Shown here piece after piece: positions 16,103 through 24,842 of a stretch of DNA of 40,924 nucleotides; position 1 is the first letter of the stretch, and the number at the start of each line of letters is the position of its first letter. The DNA lies in assembly GCA_012514255.1 (NCBI GenBank), contig JAAZAP010000254.1, forward strand, positions 1-40,924. The letters run 5' to 3'. A program made the position numbers and the translations under genes. The notes under the pieces were generated by a model. It saw nothing but the letters and a program-made list of their open reading frames with translations. It was not told the DNA's origin and made no database searches. This DNA is from Bacteroidales bacterium. GTDB lineage: Bacteria > Bacteroidota > Bacteroidia > Bacteroidales > VadinHA17.

Positions 16103-17293
16103 TCACTCCTCTTCCTCCGACTCCGGGAGCGACAGCTTCCTGGAACGGGATTCTGCCTCTATCTCTTCGCTTTTTTTCTGAAGTTCATCTATTGAAATAA
16201 TCTTGGCTCTTTTTTCGGATGGCGGATTGAGTTTTTCCGATTTCTCGAATTCAATTACCTGTTTCCTGAGATCTTCAGGGAGGTCCTTCTGGCTTCTGAG
16301 AACTATGTCAATGAATTCATCCGAAAAAAACTGGTCTACCTGTATGCGTCTCTTGGCCGTATGGGCAAACTTGCCGATTATCCGGCATATGCTGTCACGG
16401 TCCTCCGGGCTCAGTTTCTCTGCCAGATCATACTCCTCGATCTTTTTGAGTGACAGTATTACCGGCTCCAGGGCATCCTTGGTAATGACAAAGACGTCAT
16501 AGTCGCCCAGCCTGTAGGTAAGCTGCTTGATCTTGTCAATAGTGTTGGTGGGTACAACCAGGAACAATGATTTCTTCACATTATCCTGGCTGGCATATTT
16601 CTTCAGGTTGTCAGCCTGGGTCCTGATGTAGGTGGGGAAGTTTGAAAGATCATCGTTTGCCGGACTCTTGGCGTCAAAGATTATGTATTCGCCGCTGATC
16701 TCGATAGTATTGTCGGGATTACCCCTGAAGGGGACCTTCTCGATATAGTTCACGTGGTTCAGATCGCAGATGCGGATGATGGCATTCCTGACATCGGCTT
16801 CATGCTCGGTCCACTGGCGCTTCATGACCTCAAAGCGTTCTTCAGTTTCGCGAAGGCGCGCCTCATCAAGCCTTCGCCGCTCAGCCTCAAAACTCTCCTT
16901 TGTCTGGTTCAGCCGGGCTATATTCTCATTGAACACTCTTACATTCTCTTCTTTTATGGCCTCAAAGGCAGTTACTTTTTTTGTCAGCTCGCTTATTGTA
17001 CCCGACTGTTCCCTCATCCTGCCGTTGAGCTCCTGGAGTTGGGCATCCTTGCGTTCCGACAGCAGTTCCAGGTCTCTGAACCTCTGGGCGATGTTCTCAT
17101 TGCGTGTAGAGACCTCGGTCAGGCGGTTTTTCAGCCTGTCAAGATTCTCCCTGGTGGCTTCCATCTCGCGCGACAGGGCCCGGAACTCCTCGTATGCATC
17201 TATGCTGAGGTTCCTGAGCCTTTTCCAGCGGAAAAGCCTCTGCCAGAAGTTGAGCTCCCTGATACGGGCAAAGAAGAGGTTCAGTTTTTCCAT
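16103..17293 (-). CDS. RmuC-like protein: coiled coil plus PD-(D/E)xK-type nuclease fold
   Basis: 396 residues. A short amphipathic N-terminus leads into a long charged coiled coil (about residues 30-165, for example ENLDRLKNRLTEVSTRNENI and ESFEAERRRLDEARLRETEE). The next part, about 170-300, contains NPDNTIEISGEYIIFDAKSP: the PD...D-x-K spacing and beta-strand context fit a restriction-endonuclease-like core as in RmuC, a protein that limits recombination between inverted repeats. The C-terminal tail is acidic (ESEEEE). No signal peptide is seen, so it is cytoplasmic. It lies 82 bases upstream of hydF on the same strand; no functional link is known. It could instead be a Bacteroidota-specific relative of unknown role; nuclease activity is inference. 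Confidence 0.65.
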   Translation of the reverse strand: MEKLNLFFARIRELNFWQRLFRWKRLRNLSIDAYEEFRALSREMEATRENLDRLKNRLTEVSTRNENIAQRFRDLELLSERKDAQLQELNGRMREQSGTISELTKKVTAFEAIKEENVRVFNENIARLNQTKESFEAERRRLDEARLRETEERFEVMKRQWTEHEADVRNAIIRICDLNHVNYIEKVPFRGNPDNTIEISGEYIIFDAKSPANDDLSNFPTYIRTQADNLKKYASQDNVKKSLFLVVPTNTIDKIKQLTYRLGDYDVFVITKDALEPVILSLKKIEEYDLAEKLSPEDRDSICRIIGKFAHTAKRRIQVDQFFSDEFIDIVLRSQKDLPEDLRKQVIEFEKSEKLNPPSEKRAKIISIDELQKKSEEIEAESRSRKLSLPESEEEE

Positions 17294-17342
17294 GGAGACA
17301 AAGTTAACAAATCTGAGAAGGCTGCGGGTGCTGAAGGGGCAA

Positions 17343-18476
17343 TTACCTCAGCAGTGCTGCCGCGCACCAGAGCATGGGAGCCTGACCGTGGAAATCGCCA
17401 GTGTTGCGCTTCCTGTTCATATAGTGAATGCGGTCATTGCTTGTTCCCGTACCTTCACAGACTTCTGTCACATTGTCGTCATCGTCAATATATTCTACAA
17501 GTGAAAGCCATGCTTTTCTGGCAGCAGCGCCGTACACTTTTTCTTCAAGCCAGCCATTTTTTACACCTGTGATCATGGCATAGGTGAACATGGCCGTAGA
17601 TGAGGTCTCCTTCCAGAATTCAGAGTCGTCAATCACCTGCCGCCACATGCCATCTTCAGCCTGGTAATAAAGGAGGGTAGCCATCATCTTCTTATAACCT
17701 TCCATAATCCGTGGCCTGTCAGGGTGATCATCGGGCATAGCACGCAGTATCTCGGCCATGCCGGCGGCCATCCATCCATTGCCACGGCCCCATGTAAAAT
17801 GTGCATAGGGTGCATGATAGAAAAGTCCGTTTTCAAGCTGTATGGTGTCAAGGTAGAGAATCATCTCCCTTGCAGCACGGTCAATGTATTTACTGTCTCC
17901 GGTTGCCCTGAAGGCCTGCGACTGTACTGCGGTTATCATGAACATATCGTCTATCCATATCCGTGTCTGCCAGGTATAACCCCGGTCAGCATAAGCTTTC
18001 TCTTCAGGCTCCGCATCTTCCGGCAGGGTCCACTGCGTGTCAGCATAGTAAAGCCCGGGATCAAGGTATTTTTTATCTCCGGTCTGAAGATAGAGCTCCA
18101 GGGGCACAGAGCCGAAGACGTTATTATCAACGTGATTCGGTGGCGGAAGCAGATCGGCACGCGCTTCAAAAAGAGGTTCAAACCGCTCCTGCAGTTTCGC
18201 CATCAGCTCCTTATTGCCGGAGACATCGGCAAACCAGATACTGCCAAGCCAGGTACAAGCCTCTGAGTAGACAATCTGAGTGGGTTCATCCATGGAGCTT
18301 ACATCACCGCTGCTCTTGTACGGTGTGGCGAGGTACTTCTCTGCAAGCCTCAGACCCGTCTCCTGAGGTGTGTATCCTTCAGGAAAGGTTGTCAGATCAT
18401 GGTTCTCCTGCGTCCTGCAGGCTGATGCCAGCAAAATGATGGCAAAGAAAAAAGCAATAAGGGAAGGTCGTTTCAT
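17343..18476 (-). CDS. GH105-type unsaturated glucuronyl/galacturonyl hydrolase, lipoprotein
   Basis: GH105 enzymes hydrolyse the unsaturated uronic acid left at the non-reducing end by polysaccharide lyases, for example on rhamnogalacturonan or ulvan oligosaccharides. The ATG at 18476 gives 377 residues starting MKRPSLIAFFFAIILLASAC, a likely lipoprotein signal; an upstream ATG at 18509 would overlap the preceding gene. The (alpha/alpha)6-barrel shows YTWQTRIWIDDMFM (candidate catalytic Asp), HFTWGRGNGWMAAGMAEILR, KETSSTAMFTYAM and FHGQAPMLWCAAALLR. Only ten bases separate it from the CarH-like regulator gene upstream, so co-transcription is likely. GH88 is the closest alternative family. 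No polysaccharide lyase is in the window. Confidence 0.85.
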   Translation of the reverse strand: MKRPSLIAFFFAIILLASACRTQENHDLTTFPEGYTPQETGLRLAEKYLATPYKSSGDVSSMDEPTQIVYSEACTWLGSIWFADVSGNKELMAKLQERFEPLFEARADLLPPPNHVDNNVFGSVPLELYLQTGDKKYLDPGLYYADTQWTLPEDAEPEEKAYADRGYTWQTRIWIDDMFMITAVQSQAFRATGDSKYIDRAAREMILYLDTIQLENGLFYHAPYAHFTWGRGNGWMAAGMAEILRAMPDDHPDRPRIMEGYKKMMATLLYYQAEDGMWRQVIDDSEFWKETSSTAMFTYAMITGVKNGWLEEKVYGAAARKAWLSLVEYIDDDDNVTEVCEGTGTSNDRIHYMNRKRNTGDFHGQAPMLWCAAALLR

Positions 18477-18486
18477 GATGATATCT

Positions 18487-19359
18487 TTAGAGGTGCTGTT
18501 TAAGTTCATAGACTGAGGTTACAGGATAGATGTTGGCGAATTTTTTCTTTGCCGCTATCTCTGTCATGGCTCCCGAGACCAGGATCTTCGTTTTGCTGAA
18601 TCTGTTGCTGAGCATGGCAAGAAATGATTCCGGCCTTTCAAGGGGAAGCCGGGTGAGAGAGCCTGTTATGAGCAGGTGAGGATGCCATCGTTCAATCACA
18701 TCTGTCAGGGCATTGTAGGGAGTCGACTGACCAAGGTAGAGAATCTCATGACCGGCTTTCCGGGCAATAAAGGCATAGAAGAGCAGGCCAAGCTCATGCC
18801 ACTCTCCCTCAGGAAGGAAAAGCAGGACTCTTTTGGAATTACTGTTAATGGCCGGCTGGAGGGAGTCCGTGGCCACTATCAGTCTCTTACGGAAAATATT
18901 TGACATGAAATGTTCAGCACCCACATCAACTGATCCTGTCTGCCACATCACACCAACCCTCCTCAGGAACGGGAATACTACCCTCTCAAATGTTCCTTCA
19001 AAACCGATGCTTATTATTGATCGCATCAGGATATCGTTTATGGCTTTTTCATTTAAGCTGGTCATTGCCACTACGAGGGAATCGAGCTGTGTGCCTGTAT
19101 CGCTTGTGTCACTGCTCAGCAGGGCAACCTGTGAGGCTATCTCCTCACCGGTCATTGCGGCAATCTTTGAGATCTTGAAGCCGTGGCGATAGAGAATTGA
19201 GATATTGATGATCCTGACCAGGTCATCATCATCATACCATCTCCTGTTGGTATCAGTGCGGTGAGGCTTGATGATCCGGTAACGGCGCTCCCAGATGCGG
19301 ATGGTCCCCGCCCTGATGCCTGTCAGTTTTTCCAGTTCTGCAATTGTATATCGGCTCAT
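18487..19359 (-). CDS. MerR-type regulator with B12-binding domain (CarH/LitR-like photoreceptor)
   Basis: CarH-like proteins repress target genes in the dark when bound to adenosylcobalamin and release DNA when light breaks the Co-C bond. From the ATG at 19359 (an earlier TTG at 19392 is less likely) the product has 290 residues. The N-terminal MerR winged helix reads YTIAELEKLTGIRAGTIRIW and HRTDTNRRWYDDDDL. The helical B12-binding part has the W-x9-EH signature exactly: W139, E149, H150. The Rossmann part has EGEWHELG with H188 as the likely lower cobalt ligand. This spacing matches Thermus CarH (W131, E141, H142, H177, from recall). The residue after W139 is Gln, where CarH has a His used in its light-adapted state. 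No carotenoid gene lies nearby. A non-photosensing B12 sensor is the alternative. Confidence 0.85.
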   Translation of the reverse strand: MSRYTIAELEKLTGIRAGTIRIWERRYRIIKPHRTDTNRRWYDDDDLVRIINISILYRHGFKISKIAAMTGEEIASQVALLSSDTSDTGTQLDSLVVAMTSLNEKAINDILMRSIISIGFEGTFERVVFPFLRRVGVMWQTGSVDVGAEHFMSNIFRKRLIVATDSLQPAINSNSKRVLLFLPEGEWHELGLLFYAFIARKAGHEILYLGQSTPYNALTDVIERWHPHLLITGSLTRLPLERPESFLAMLSNRFSKTKILVSGAMTEIAAKKKFANIYPVTSVYELKQHL

Positions 19360-19383
19360 GGCTTGAACACTTACAGGGTTAAA

Positions 19384-19391
19384 TGTATACA
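19384..19391. promoter_or_regulatory. Candidate regulator operator, TGTATACA palindrome
   Basis: A perfect 8-bp palindrome 25 bases upstream of the MerR/B12 regulator start, inside an AT-rich leader. MerR-family regulators commonly bind palindromes at their own promoters. That this one does so is inference, and an 8-bp palindrome can occur by chance. Confidence 0.25.
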
Positions 19392-19452
19392 AAAAGAGCT
19401 TACACCTTAAACAGAATATTTAATTCCTTAAATGATCAGGCTGATAAAGTCA

Positions 19453-20415
19453 TTACTCCTTGGTCCAGATGCGGGTGTTGAGGTTCAGGTCGTCGACTAT
19501 CTCTACGAGGAGTATAAGGAACCGCATACTCTCTTCGAGGAAGGCATAGTCAGCTGCCGGCTTGAAGGGGCGCAGCTCGAAGAGGTTTTTATACAAGCTG
19601 ATGGCGATATAGACTTTGGAGTTGAGGAATGAAAGGTAGACCCTGGTGTTCCATTTCTTTTTGAAAGCCAGAATGCGTTCCATCAGTGCCGGGGTCAGGA
19701 TATAGCGTGCCTCTACCTGGTCGTCGCCGTAGACACAGAACTCCTTCTCGAAGCGTGGATCTTCTAACCTGATAAGCTCACCGCGGCCGGAAGCCATTGA
19801 TTGAAGCCTCTGGCCGAACTTGCCAAAGAGCTTCTCGGCGGTGTCAGGCAGAACAACTGTATGGGTTTTGAAGTGCTTGTTGAAGTCAGCTATAATAAAT
19901 AGTCCCTTGAAAAAGGTGTTGTACTCATCTTTTTGTGAAGATCCGGATCCCGAGCTGCTCCTGTGCTTTGCGGTCACCTCGGAGAAGACGATTTCTGTTT
20001 TACCTATCTTGCCTGAGAAGTGATCCTCGCCGGAGTATTTGTCGCAGGAGTAGGGAAAGATTTTGCTTCTGGTGAACTCATGCTGAGGCACGGCGCCGTC
20101 GGGATTATATGCCAGTCCCTCATCAGCAAAGCCGGCCAGCCGCCTGATGATCTTCTCCTTGTACTCTTTGCGGAAGCTTTTGCTGAAGATACCGGTCACG
20201 ATCATACCGGCGATGAAGGTGAATACTATAGGTACCGGTTTGGGGAAGTCTTTGTCGCCCGGGATGAGCACTATCTCAAGGAGGATCACTGCCGACGTTA
20301 TCATCAGGATGGTCAGTGCGCGGCTGTTGATCTGCTTTCTCTGTCGGTCTATCTCTTCGAGGTCAGCCCGCAGCTCCTTTTCGTAGAATTCCCTGAAGTT
20401 ATTGTATCCGGTCAT
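19453..20415 (-). CDS. DUF3137 domain membrane protein
   Basis: Function unknown. The 320-residue protein has a polar N-terminal helix (EFYEKELRADLEEIDRQRKQ), two adjacent membrane segments (about residues 32-52 and 60-78), and a cytoplasmic body with the DUF3137 pattern: IFPYSCDKYSGEDHFSG, TEIVFSEVTAKH, TFFKGLFIIADFNKHF, and near the C-terminus RVYLSFLNSKVYIAI and LFELRPFKP. The gene follows lemA by 79 bases on the same strand; LemA-DUF3137 pairs are common, so the two probably form one membrane-linked unit of unknown role. Confidence 0.85.
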   Translation of the reverse strand: MTGYNNFREFYEKELRADLEEIDRQRKQINSRALTILMITSAVILLEIVLIPGDKDFPKPVPIVFTFIAGMIVTGIFSKSFRKEYKEKIIRRLAGFADEGLAYNPDGAVPQHEFTRSKIFPYSCDKYSGEDHFSGKIGKTEIVFSEVTAKHRSSSGSGSSQKDEYNTFFKGLFIIADFNKHFKTHTVVLPDTAEKLFGKFGQRLQSMASGRGELIRLEDPRFEKEFCVYGDDQVEARYILTPALMERILAFKKKWNTRVYLSFLNSKVYIAISLYKNLFELRPFKPAADYAFLEESMRFLILLVEIVDDLNLNTRIWTKE

Positions 20416-20494
20416 CTGTCAGCGCCTCTTTTTGTTTAAAGGTCAGGATAATTTCTTAAGCTGCTTTCTCTGTTCCCTATGCAGGCCCGGCAGC

Positions 20495-21058
20495 TCACTG
20501 CAGGTTCACGGGCGGTTTGGCGGTTATCTCTTCCCTCTTTGCTGCCGGAATCTCGAAGAGTGTTCTTCTTTTATAGTTCATCATGGAGGCGACGATATTA
20601 GAGGGGAATACCTCGATGCTGTTGTTGTAGAGGGTCACAGCGGCATTGAAGGCGCGGCGCGATGCTGCCAGCTGTTCCTCCACCTCGTTGAGGGTACCCT
20701 GCAGCTGCAGGAAGTTGGTGCTGGCCTTCAGGTCGGGGTAGTTCTCGACGGCCACCAGCAGCTCCGACAGCTGGTGGCCGAGCTTGTTTTCGATGACCAC
20801 ACGCTCTTCGTTGGAGAGATCCTGTGAGATGGCCCGCACCCTGAGGGCGGTGATCTCAGTTAGCAGTTCCCTCTCGTAGGTCATGTAGGCCTTTACGGCT
20901 TCGACGATCTTCGGGATCAGGTCGTATCTTTTTCGGAGCATCACATCGATGGAGGCAAAGGCATTTTCGACATCATTCTTCTTCCTGATGAGCGAGTTAT
21001 AAATAATTACCGCTGACAGAAGGAAGATAAGAACTACCGCAATGATGACATAGACCAT
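20495..21058 (-). CDS. lemA: LemA family membrane protein
   Basis: 187 residues: one N-terminal membrane helix (VYVIIAVVLIFLLSAVIIYNSLI) followed by the LemA helical bundle with its typical motifs RKKNDVENAFASIDVMLRKRYDLIP (here given in two parts: KKNDVENAFASIDV and MLRKRYDLIPKIVE), ENYPDLKASTNFLQLQ, EEQLAASRRAFNAAV and YNNSIEVFPSNIVA. Length is standard for the family. The N-terminus is predicted outside and the bundle inside or periplasmic; family topology is not settled. It is the first gene of the LemA-DUF3137 pair. The molecular function is unknown. Confidence 0.93.
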   Translation of the reverse strand: MVYVIIAVVLIFLLSAVIIYNSLIRKKNDVENAFASIDVMLRKRYDLIPKIVEAVKAYMTYERELLTEITALRVRAISQDLSNEERVVIENKLGHQLSELLVAVENYPDLKASTNFLQLQGTLNEVEEQLAASRRAFNAAVTLYNNSIEVFPSNIVASMMNYKRRTLFEIPAAKREEITAKPPVNLQ

Positions 21059-21089
21059 ACTGAAGGCAGGTTTTAACCGGATTTAGTGC

Positions 21090-21106
21090 CCCCTGATTGT
21101 CAGGGG
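21090..21106. repeat. Short perfect hairpin in lemA leader
   Basis: CCCCTGA (21090-21096) and TCAGGGG (21100-21106) with a 3-base loop, 32-48 bases upstream of the lemA start. No T-tract follows on either strand, so it may be a leader structure or operator. The remainder of the 234-base gap 21059-21292 shows nothing recognisable. Confidence 0.45.
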
Positions 21107-21292
21107 ACAGTAAACTTACGTAGTTTTTATCAAAAACCCAATATCAGATGCACACCGGCCGGCAAGGATACAAATGTCCGGATCAGATGCGTGCGGTCTT
21201 CACTGTCACTATCAGGTCAGAAATGATCATCAGCGCTCATCGCCGGACGGACTCGCAGAGGAAGCCAATAAGGGATTCCGGGTATAATGCTG

Positions 21293-24200
21293 TTACCTTG
21301 TAATGACTATTTTTTGTTTCAAACAGTTCTGTTCATTGCACAGCTCGAAGATGTACATGCCGGGCGCCAGGTAACCTACGTCAACAGAAGCAGTATTCCC
21401 ACCCGCAATTACCAGTTTAACAGATGACATGATCATTCCTGCACAGTCATGGATATTCAAAGTGTATCCTCTGTCATTCACAGCCATATCAGGTATGACA
21501 ATAAAGATCCGGTCTGATGCGGGTACCGGGTAGATCATCAGATCTCCTGCATTAACATCCCGGATGCCGGTGGCGATTTTCTCCACCGTGATTTTGTCAG
21601 CTGAAGCTGTGACCAGTATATCAATATTCCTCTCTGCATCGCTTATCACCAGTTGAGGGTTGATGGTGTTCATGGGAAGGCCGTGATGGTCGGCCAGAAA
21701 CAGGTATGTGCCGTTCGCCATGCCGGTGAATTCAAATGACCCGTCAGAGGCGGTGACATCGAATGCCTTGATCTTACCGTCTGCCGTGCCTCTCAGGAAG
21801 ACTCTTGTGCCGTTCACAGGGTCACCTTTATTTCCCCCTGCAGTGTTAGTGACTTTGGCCCCTTTGCCTGATCCGCTCTCCATCTTGCCTTCGATGGTGC
21901 CTGCGCCGGTTCCGGGCGGCGGGACATTCAGGATATGGATATCCTTTCCGGTTACCTCTCCGGCCACATCTGCATACGTAGCCTCAGAAAGCAAAGGTTT
22001 ATCCCCAAGGTATGTGGGCATCGTGCCCGGGAATACTGCGAGGTCAGCCACTGCCTTTACCGTATATTTTCCTGCCGTCAGATCTGTGAACTTATATGAA
22101 TATGTCCCTTCAAGGTTCAGGGTGGAGACTTCCGAATCGCTCCCTTCGGCATACAGGATGACATTTGCCTTGTTCACATGGTCAGATGAGTTCTCATTCC
22201 AGAGGTCTCCAGCCAGGCTGTTCGCGACGGTTGTGCCGGTGTTGCCCGACAGCATGACTTGCTGCTCCGGCTGGTCGGAGTCGTCAGACTGAACTGTCAG
22301 CACGGCGCTCTTGTTTCCCTCAAACAGAGGGCTGAAGGAGACGAGGATATTACAGCTCGACGCCGGGGCAATTGATGCACAGCTTTGCTCATCGTAACTG
22401 AATTCCTCGGGATTTATTCCGGACAGGAGCAGACCTTTCAGTTTCACCTCATTGGCTCCGGGATTGTTCAGGGTCAGCACCTGTGTTGCGCTGGCGTCAA
22501 CTTCAACCTGCCCGAATTCGATATCCGCAGGACTGAGCTCCAGCCTTCTTTCACGGCTTGTTCCAGTCAGGGCGACCTTAATGGATCTTGTAGTGATTGA
22601 GTATGAGTCGGAGTTGACTGTCAGGGTTGCAGTAAAATCCCCGGTGACTGTCGGGGTCATTCTTACAGTCAGGTAGCAGATTCCGCCGCCTTCGATAGTG
22701 GTACACGTATTGACACACGAGAACTGATTAGCGTCTGTACCTGTAACCGGTGTACTTGTGACATGCAGTTCTCCTCCTCCCCAGTTGGAAACCCGCAGTT
22801 GCTTTTCCACAGTGTGGCCGACGGATGCATAACCCAGGTCAAGGCTGGAATCCTGGATCCAGATGGAGGGCACAGCCATTGTGCCAGAAACAGTGATCTT
22901 TTTCAGCGGTGTCTCAGGATCATTGGATGCGATATTCAGATAGGTGTACTGATAAGATTCTGACGATACCAGGCCGGGCTGAAAAGTAATTGTCAGTGTA
23001 CAGTTCTCACCCGGCCCCAGCAGAGTGCATGAATGTGGTTCAACCAGCTTAAAGTCGGTCGGCACCGGCATTCCGGGCATCAGATCTCTTCTGAGCTCTA
23101 TCTTTGAAATCTCAAGGTTGGAGTTGCCTGTATTCATCAGGGTAATAACCTGTGATGCCAGCTCCTCCTCCGGCACATTTACAAAGCTGACACTCCCGGG
23201 GTCAGTCGCCAGTGCGGGGCCGGTGCGTCTTACTGTTACAGGTATATCAATTACCTTACTCTCTGTTCCGTCATAAACGACCTGCAGGAATGTTTTTATG
23301 CCTGCTGTACCTGTCTGGTTAAATGTTACCTGTACCGTTTGCTCGGCCTGGCTCTGCAGGGAGAAGGAGGTCGTACTGAAGCTGAAGCGTGGATCATTGA
23401 TCGTAATATTGTCAACAGTGACTGTACGGTCAGAAATATTTTTCAGCGTCAGTGGCAGCGTCCTGGATTCGTTTGTGGCAGGCACGCCAAAGTCGAGCAG
23501 GTCCGGATCGGATGTCAGGAGCACCAGGGGTTGCAGGAGAGCGTACCTGACATCTCCGGCATACCAGGCCATATGGATATATCCGTTATTGTCCGTTTCC
23601 GTTTCGATCTCAGTGGCCCAGCCGGTGAACGGGTCAACATTCTTTCTGTGCCATGTTTCGCCTTCCTTCTCGGAATATCTCACCTGGTCAGGATCGGACG
23701 GGTTGTGTATATATCCGAATCCGGGTACTCCTGAAGGGGTTATGACTAATTTGTTGGGCGTACCTGTTGATGTTCCGGTATCAACTTTCCAGTAACTCCA
23801 CTTTCCATCCTTTTTCGATGCATATTTAAGGTTCTCCAGGTAATCGCCTTCGATGCTTCCCACGTACGATACAAACGGTTCGTTAAGACTGTTGACGGTG
23901 ACGGAGGTCACCAGGGTTTCCATCTGGCCGCCGGACCAGTCGGGTTCTATCTTTTCGATCGGTCCGGCTTCATCTCCGGTCCGGAAGTTATAGAGTATCC
24001 CTCCCCCGGAGAGATCGTAAAAACTGAGATGGACATTATTGTCGCTGTCCACGTCGAGATCGACGCATTTATAACCCGTTGAATATACCAGGACATCTTC
24101 CTGCCATTCACCTCCTGAGGTTTTTCTGATCATTATGGGATGTGGTGAAGCGCTGCCCCATATATATGCAAGATAAACCTCTCCGTCGGTTGTTCCGTCA

Positions 24201-24625
24201 AGTGCCAGGCTGTTGAACTCTACCCGTGAGGCGCGTATCTGTTTGAGGCTGAAATCCCCGGATGGCTGGAGTTTGCCATACATGAGCCTGCCCCTGTTTT
24301 CAACGTTCCAGTCATAATTATAGCGGGCGCACACGACATGCAGCCTCCTGTCAGGTGTCATTGCGACTGCGATGTCATTGATATCGGAGCATGAGCCAAG
24401 ATCTCTGATCTGCCATTCTGTTTCCGACCTGGTTTTGGTAGCATACCACAGGTTGTTATCCCTGGTGTAGACGAGGTGTGCCTGTCCGTCGGCTTCGACG
24501 AACATTGCCAGCTTGTTGCCGGAGTCAACGGACTGAACTGCCGGAGCCTGTCCGCAGACCAGTGGACAGAGCAATGCCAGTGCAACTGCTGCAGTTGCTG
24601 ACCTGAGAAGATTTACTGGTTTCAT
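21293..24625 (-). CDS. T9SS-secreted protein: propeller-like region, four ASH-type domains, sorting tail
   Basis: 1110 residues, exported. A signal peptide (cleavage near CGQA) is followed by about six blades of a beta-propeller-like region (to ~375; HLVYTRDNNLWYATK, VYLAYIWGSASPHP, HMAWYAGDVRYAL). Four immunoglobulin-like ASH/HYDIN ('choice-of-anchor D') repeats follow at roughly 375-800, each opening with a pattern like DPDLLDFGVPATNES or SPADIEFGQVEVDASAT. Two carboxypeptidase-regulatory-like segments come next (AGKYTVKAVAD; GSFEFTGMANGTYLF), then a T9SS type A sorting tail starting LMIYPVPASDR and ending KQKIVITR. The tail is normally cleaved and the protein attached to the cell surface. 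No enzymatic residues were recognised; adhesion or glycan contact is a guess. It has no obvious operon partner. Confidence 0.88.
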   Translation of the reverse strand: MKPVNLLRSATAAVALALLCPLVCGQAPAVQSVDSGNKLAMFVEADGQAHLVYTRDNNLWYATKTRSETEWQIRDLGSCSDINDIAVAMTPDRRLHVVCARYNYDWNVENRGRLMYGKLQPSGDFSLKQIRASRVEFNSLALDGTTDGEVYLAYIWGSASPHPIMIRKTSGGEWQEDVLVYSTGYKCVDLDVDSDNNVHLSFYDLSGGGILYNFRTGDEAGPIEKIEPDWSGGQMETLVTSVTVNSLNEPFVSYVGSIEGDYLENLKYASKKDGKWSYWKVDTGTSTGTPNKLVITPSGVPGFGYIHNPSDPDQVRYSEKEGETWHRKNVDPFTGWATEIETETDNNGYIHMAWYAGDVRYALLQPLVLLTSDPDLLDFGVPATNESRTLPLTLKNISDRTVTVDNITINDPRFSFSTTSFSLQSQAEQTVQVTFNQTGTAGIKTFLQVVYDGTESKVIDIPVTVRRTGPALATDPGSVSFVNVPEEELASQVITLMNTGNSNLEISKIELRRDLMPGMPVPTDFKLVEPHSCTLLGPGENCTLTITFQPGLVSSESYQYTYLNIASNDPETPLKKITVSGTMAVPSIWIQDSSLDLGYASVGHTVEKQLRVSNWGGGELHVTSTPVTGTDANQFSCVNTCTTIEGGGICYLTVRMTPTVTGDFTATLTVNSDSYSITTRSIKVALTGTSRERRLELSPADIEFGQVEVDASATQVLTLNNPGANEVKLKGLLLSGINPEEFSYDEQSCASIAPASSCNILVSFSPLFEGNKSAVLTVQSDDSDQPEQQVMLSGNTGTTVANSLAGDLWNENSSDHVNKANVILYAEGSDSEVSTLNLEGTYSYKFTDLTAGKYTVKAVADLAVFPGTMPTYLGDKPLLSEATYADVAGEVTGKDIHILNVPPPGTGAGTIEGKMESGSGKGAKVTNTAGGNKGDPVNGTRVFLRGTADGKIKAFDVTASDGSFEFTGMANGTYLFLADHHGLPMNTINPQLVISDAERNIDILVTASADKITVEKIATGIRDVNAGDLMIYPVPASDRIFIVIPDMAVNDRGYTLNIHDCAGMIMSSVKLVIAGGNTASVDVGYLAPGMYIFELCNEQNCLKQKIVITR

Positions 24626-24721
24626 GGCATTTAATAGTCATTGTGTTTCATTCAATTTACGCAACATGAAACCAGAATAAAAGGGCAGATTAATAATGCA
24701 GGCTTTGTATTTAGTATTGAT

Positions 24722-24784
24722 CCGTAGCGAATTAGCGGCCGGTTGCTACGGGTTCATTGACAGGTTGCTGCAGGTTCATTAACA
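24722..24784. repeat. Inverted repeat and 22-bp tandem duplication in intergenic gap
   Basis: CCGTAGC (24722-24728) and GCTACGG (24745-24751) form a perfect 7-bp inverted repeat. Overlapping it, GGTTGCTACGGGTTCATTGACA (24741-24762) is repeated at once as a copy with three differences (24763-24784). The 217-bp gap 24626-24842 otherwise shows no gene or tRNA. Confidence 0.6.
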
Positions 24785-24842
24785 GATCGACCCGGGGGAG
24801 CTCAAAGAACAATTTAGTGCTTGTGCGACAAACGATTAATGG

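Noticed and set aside
17963..18439. Plus-strand frame of 158 codons opposite GH105
   Set aside because: Shadow of a highly conserved catalytic region; no signal or motif.
24626..24842. Possible tRNA or small RNA in the gap
   Set aside because: No T-loop (GGTTCGA-type) or acceptor pairing; only the repeat features remain.
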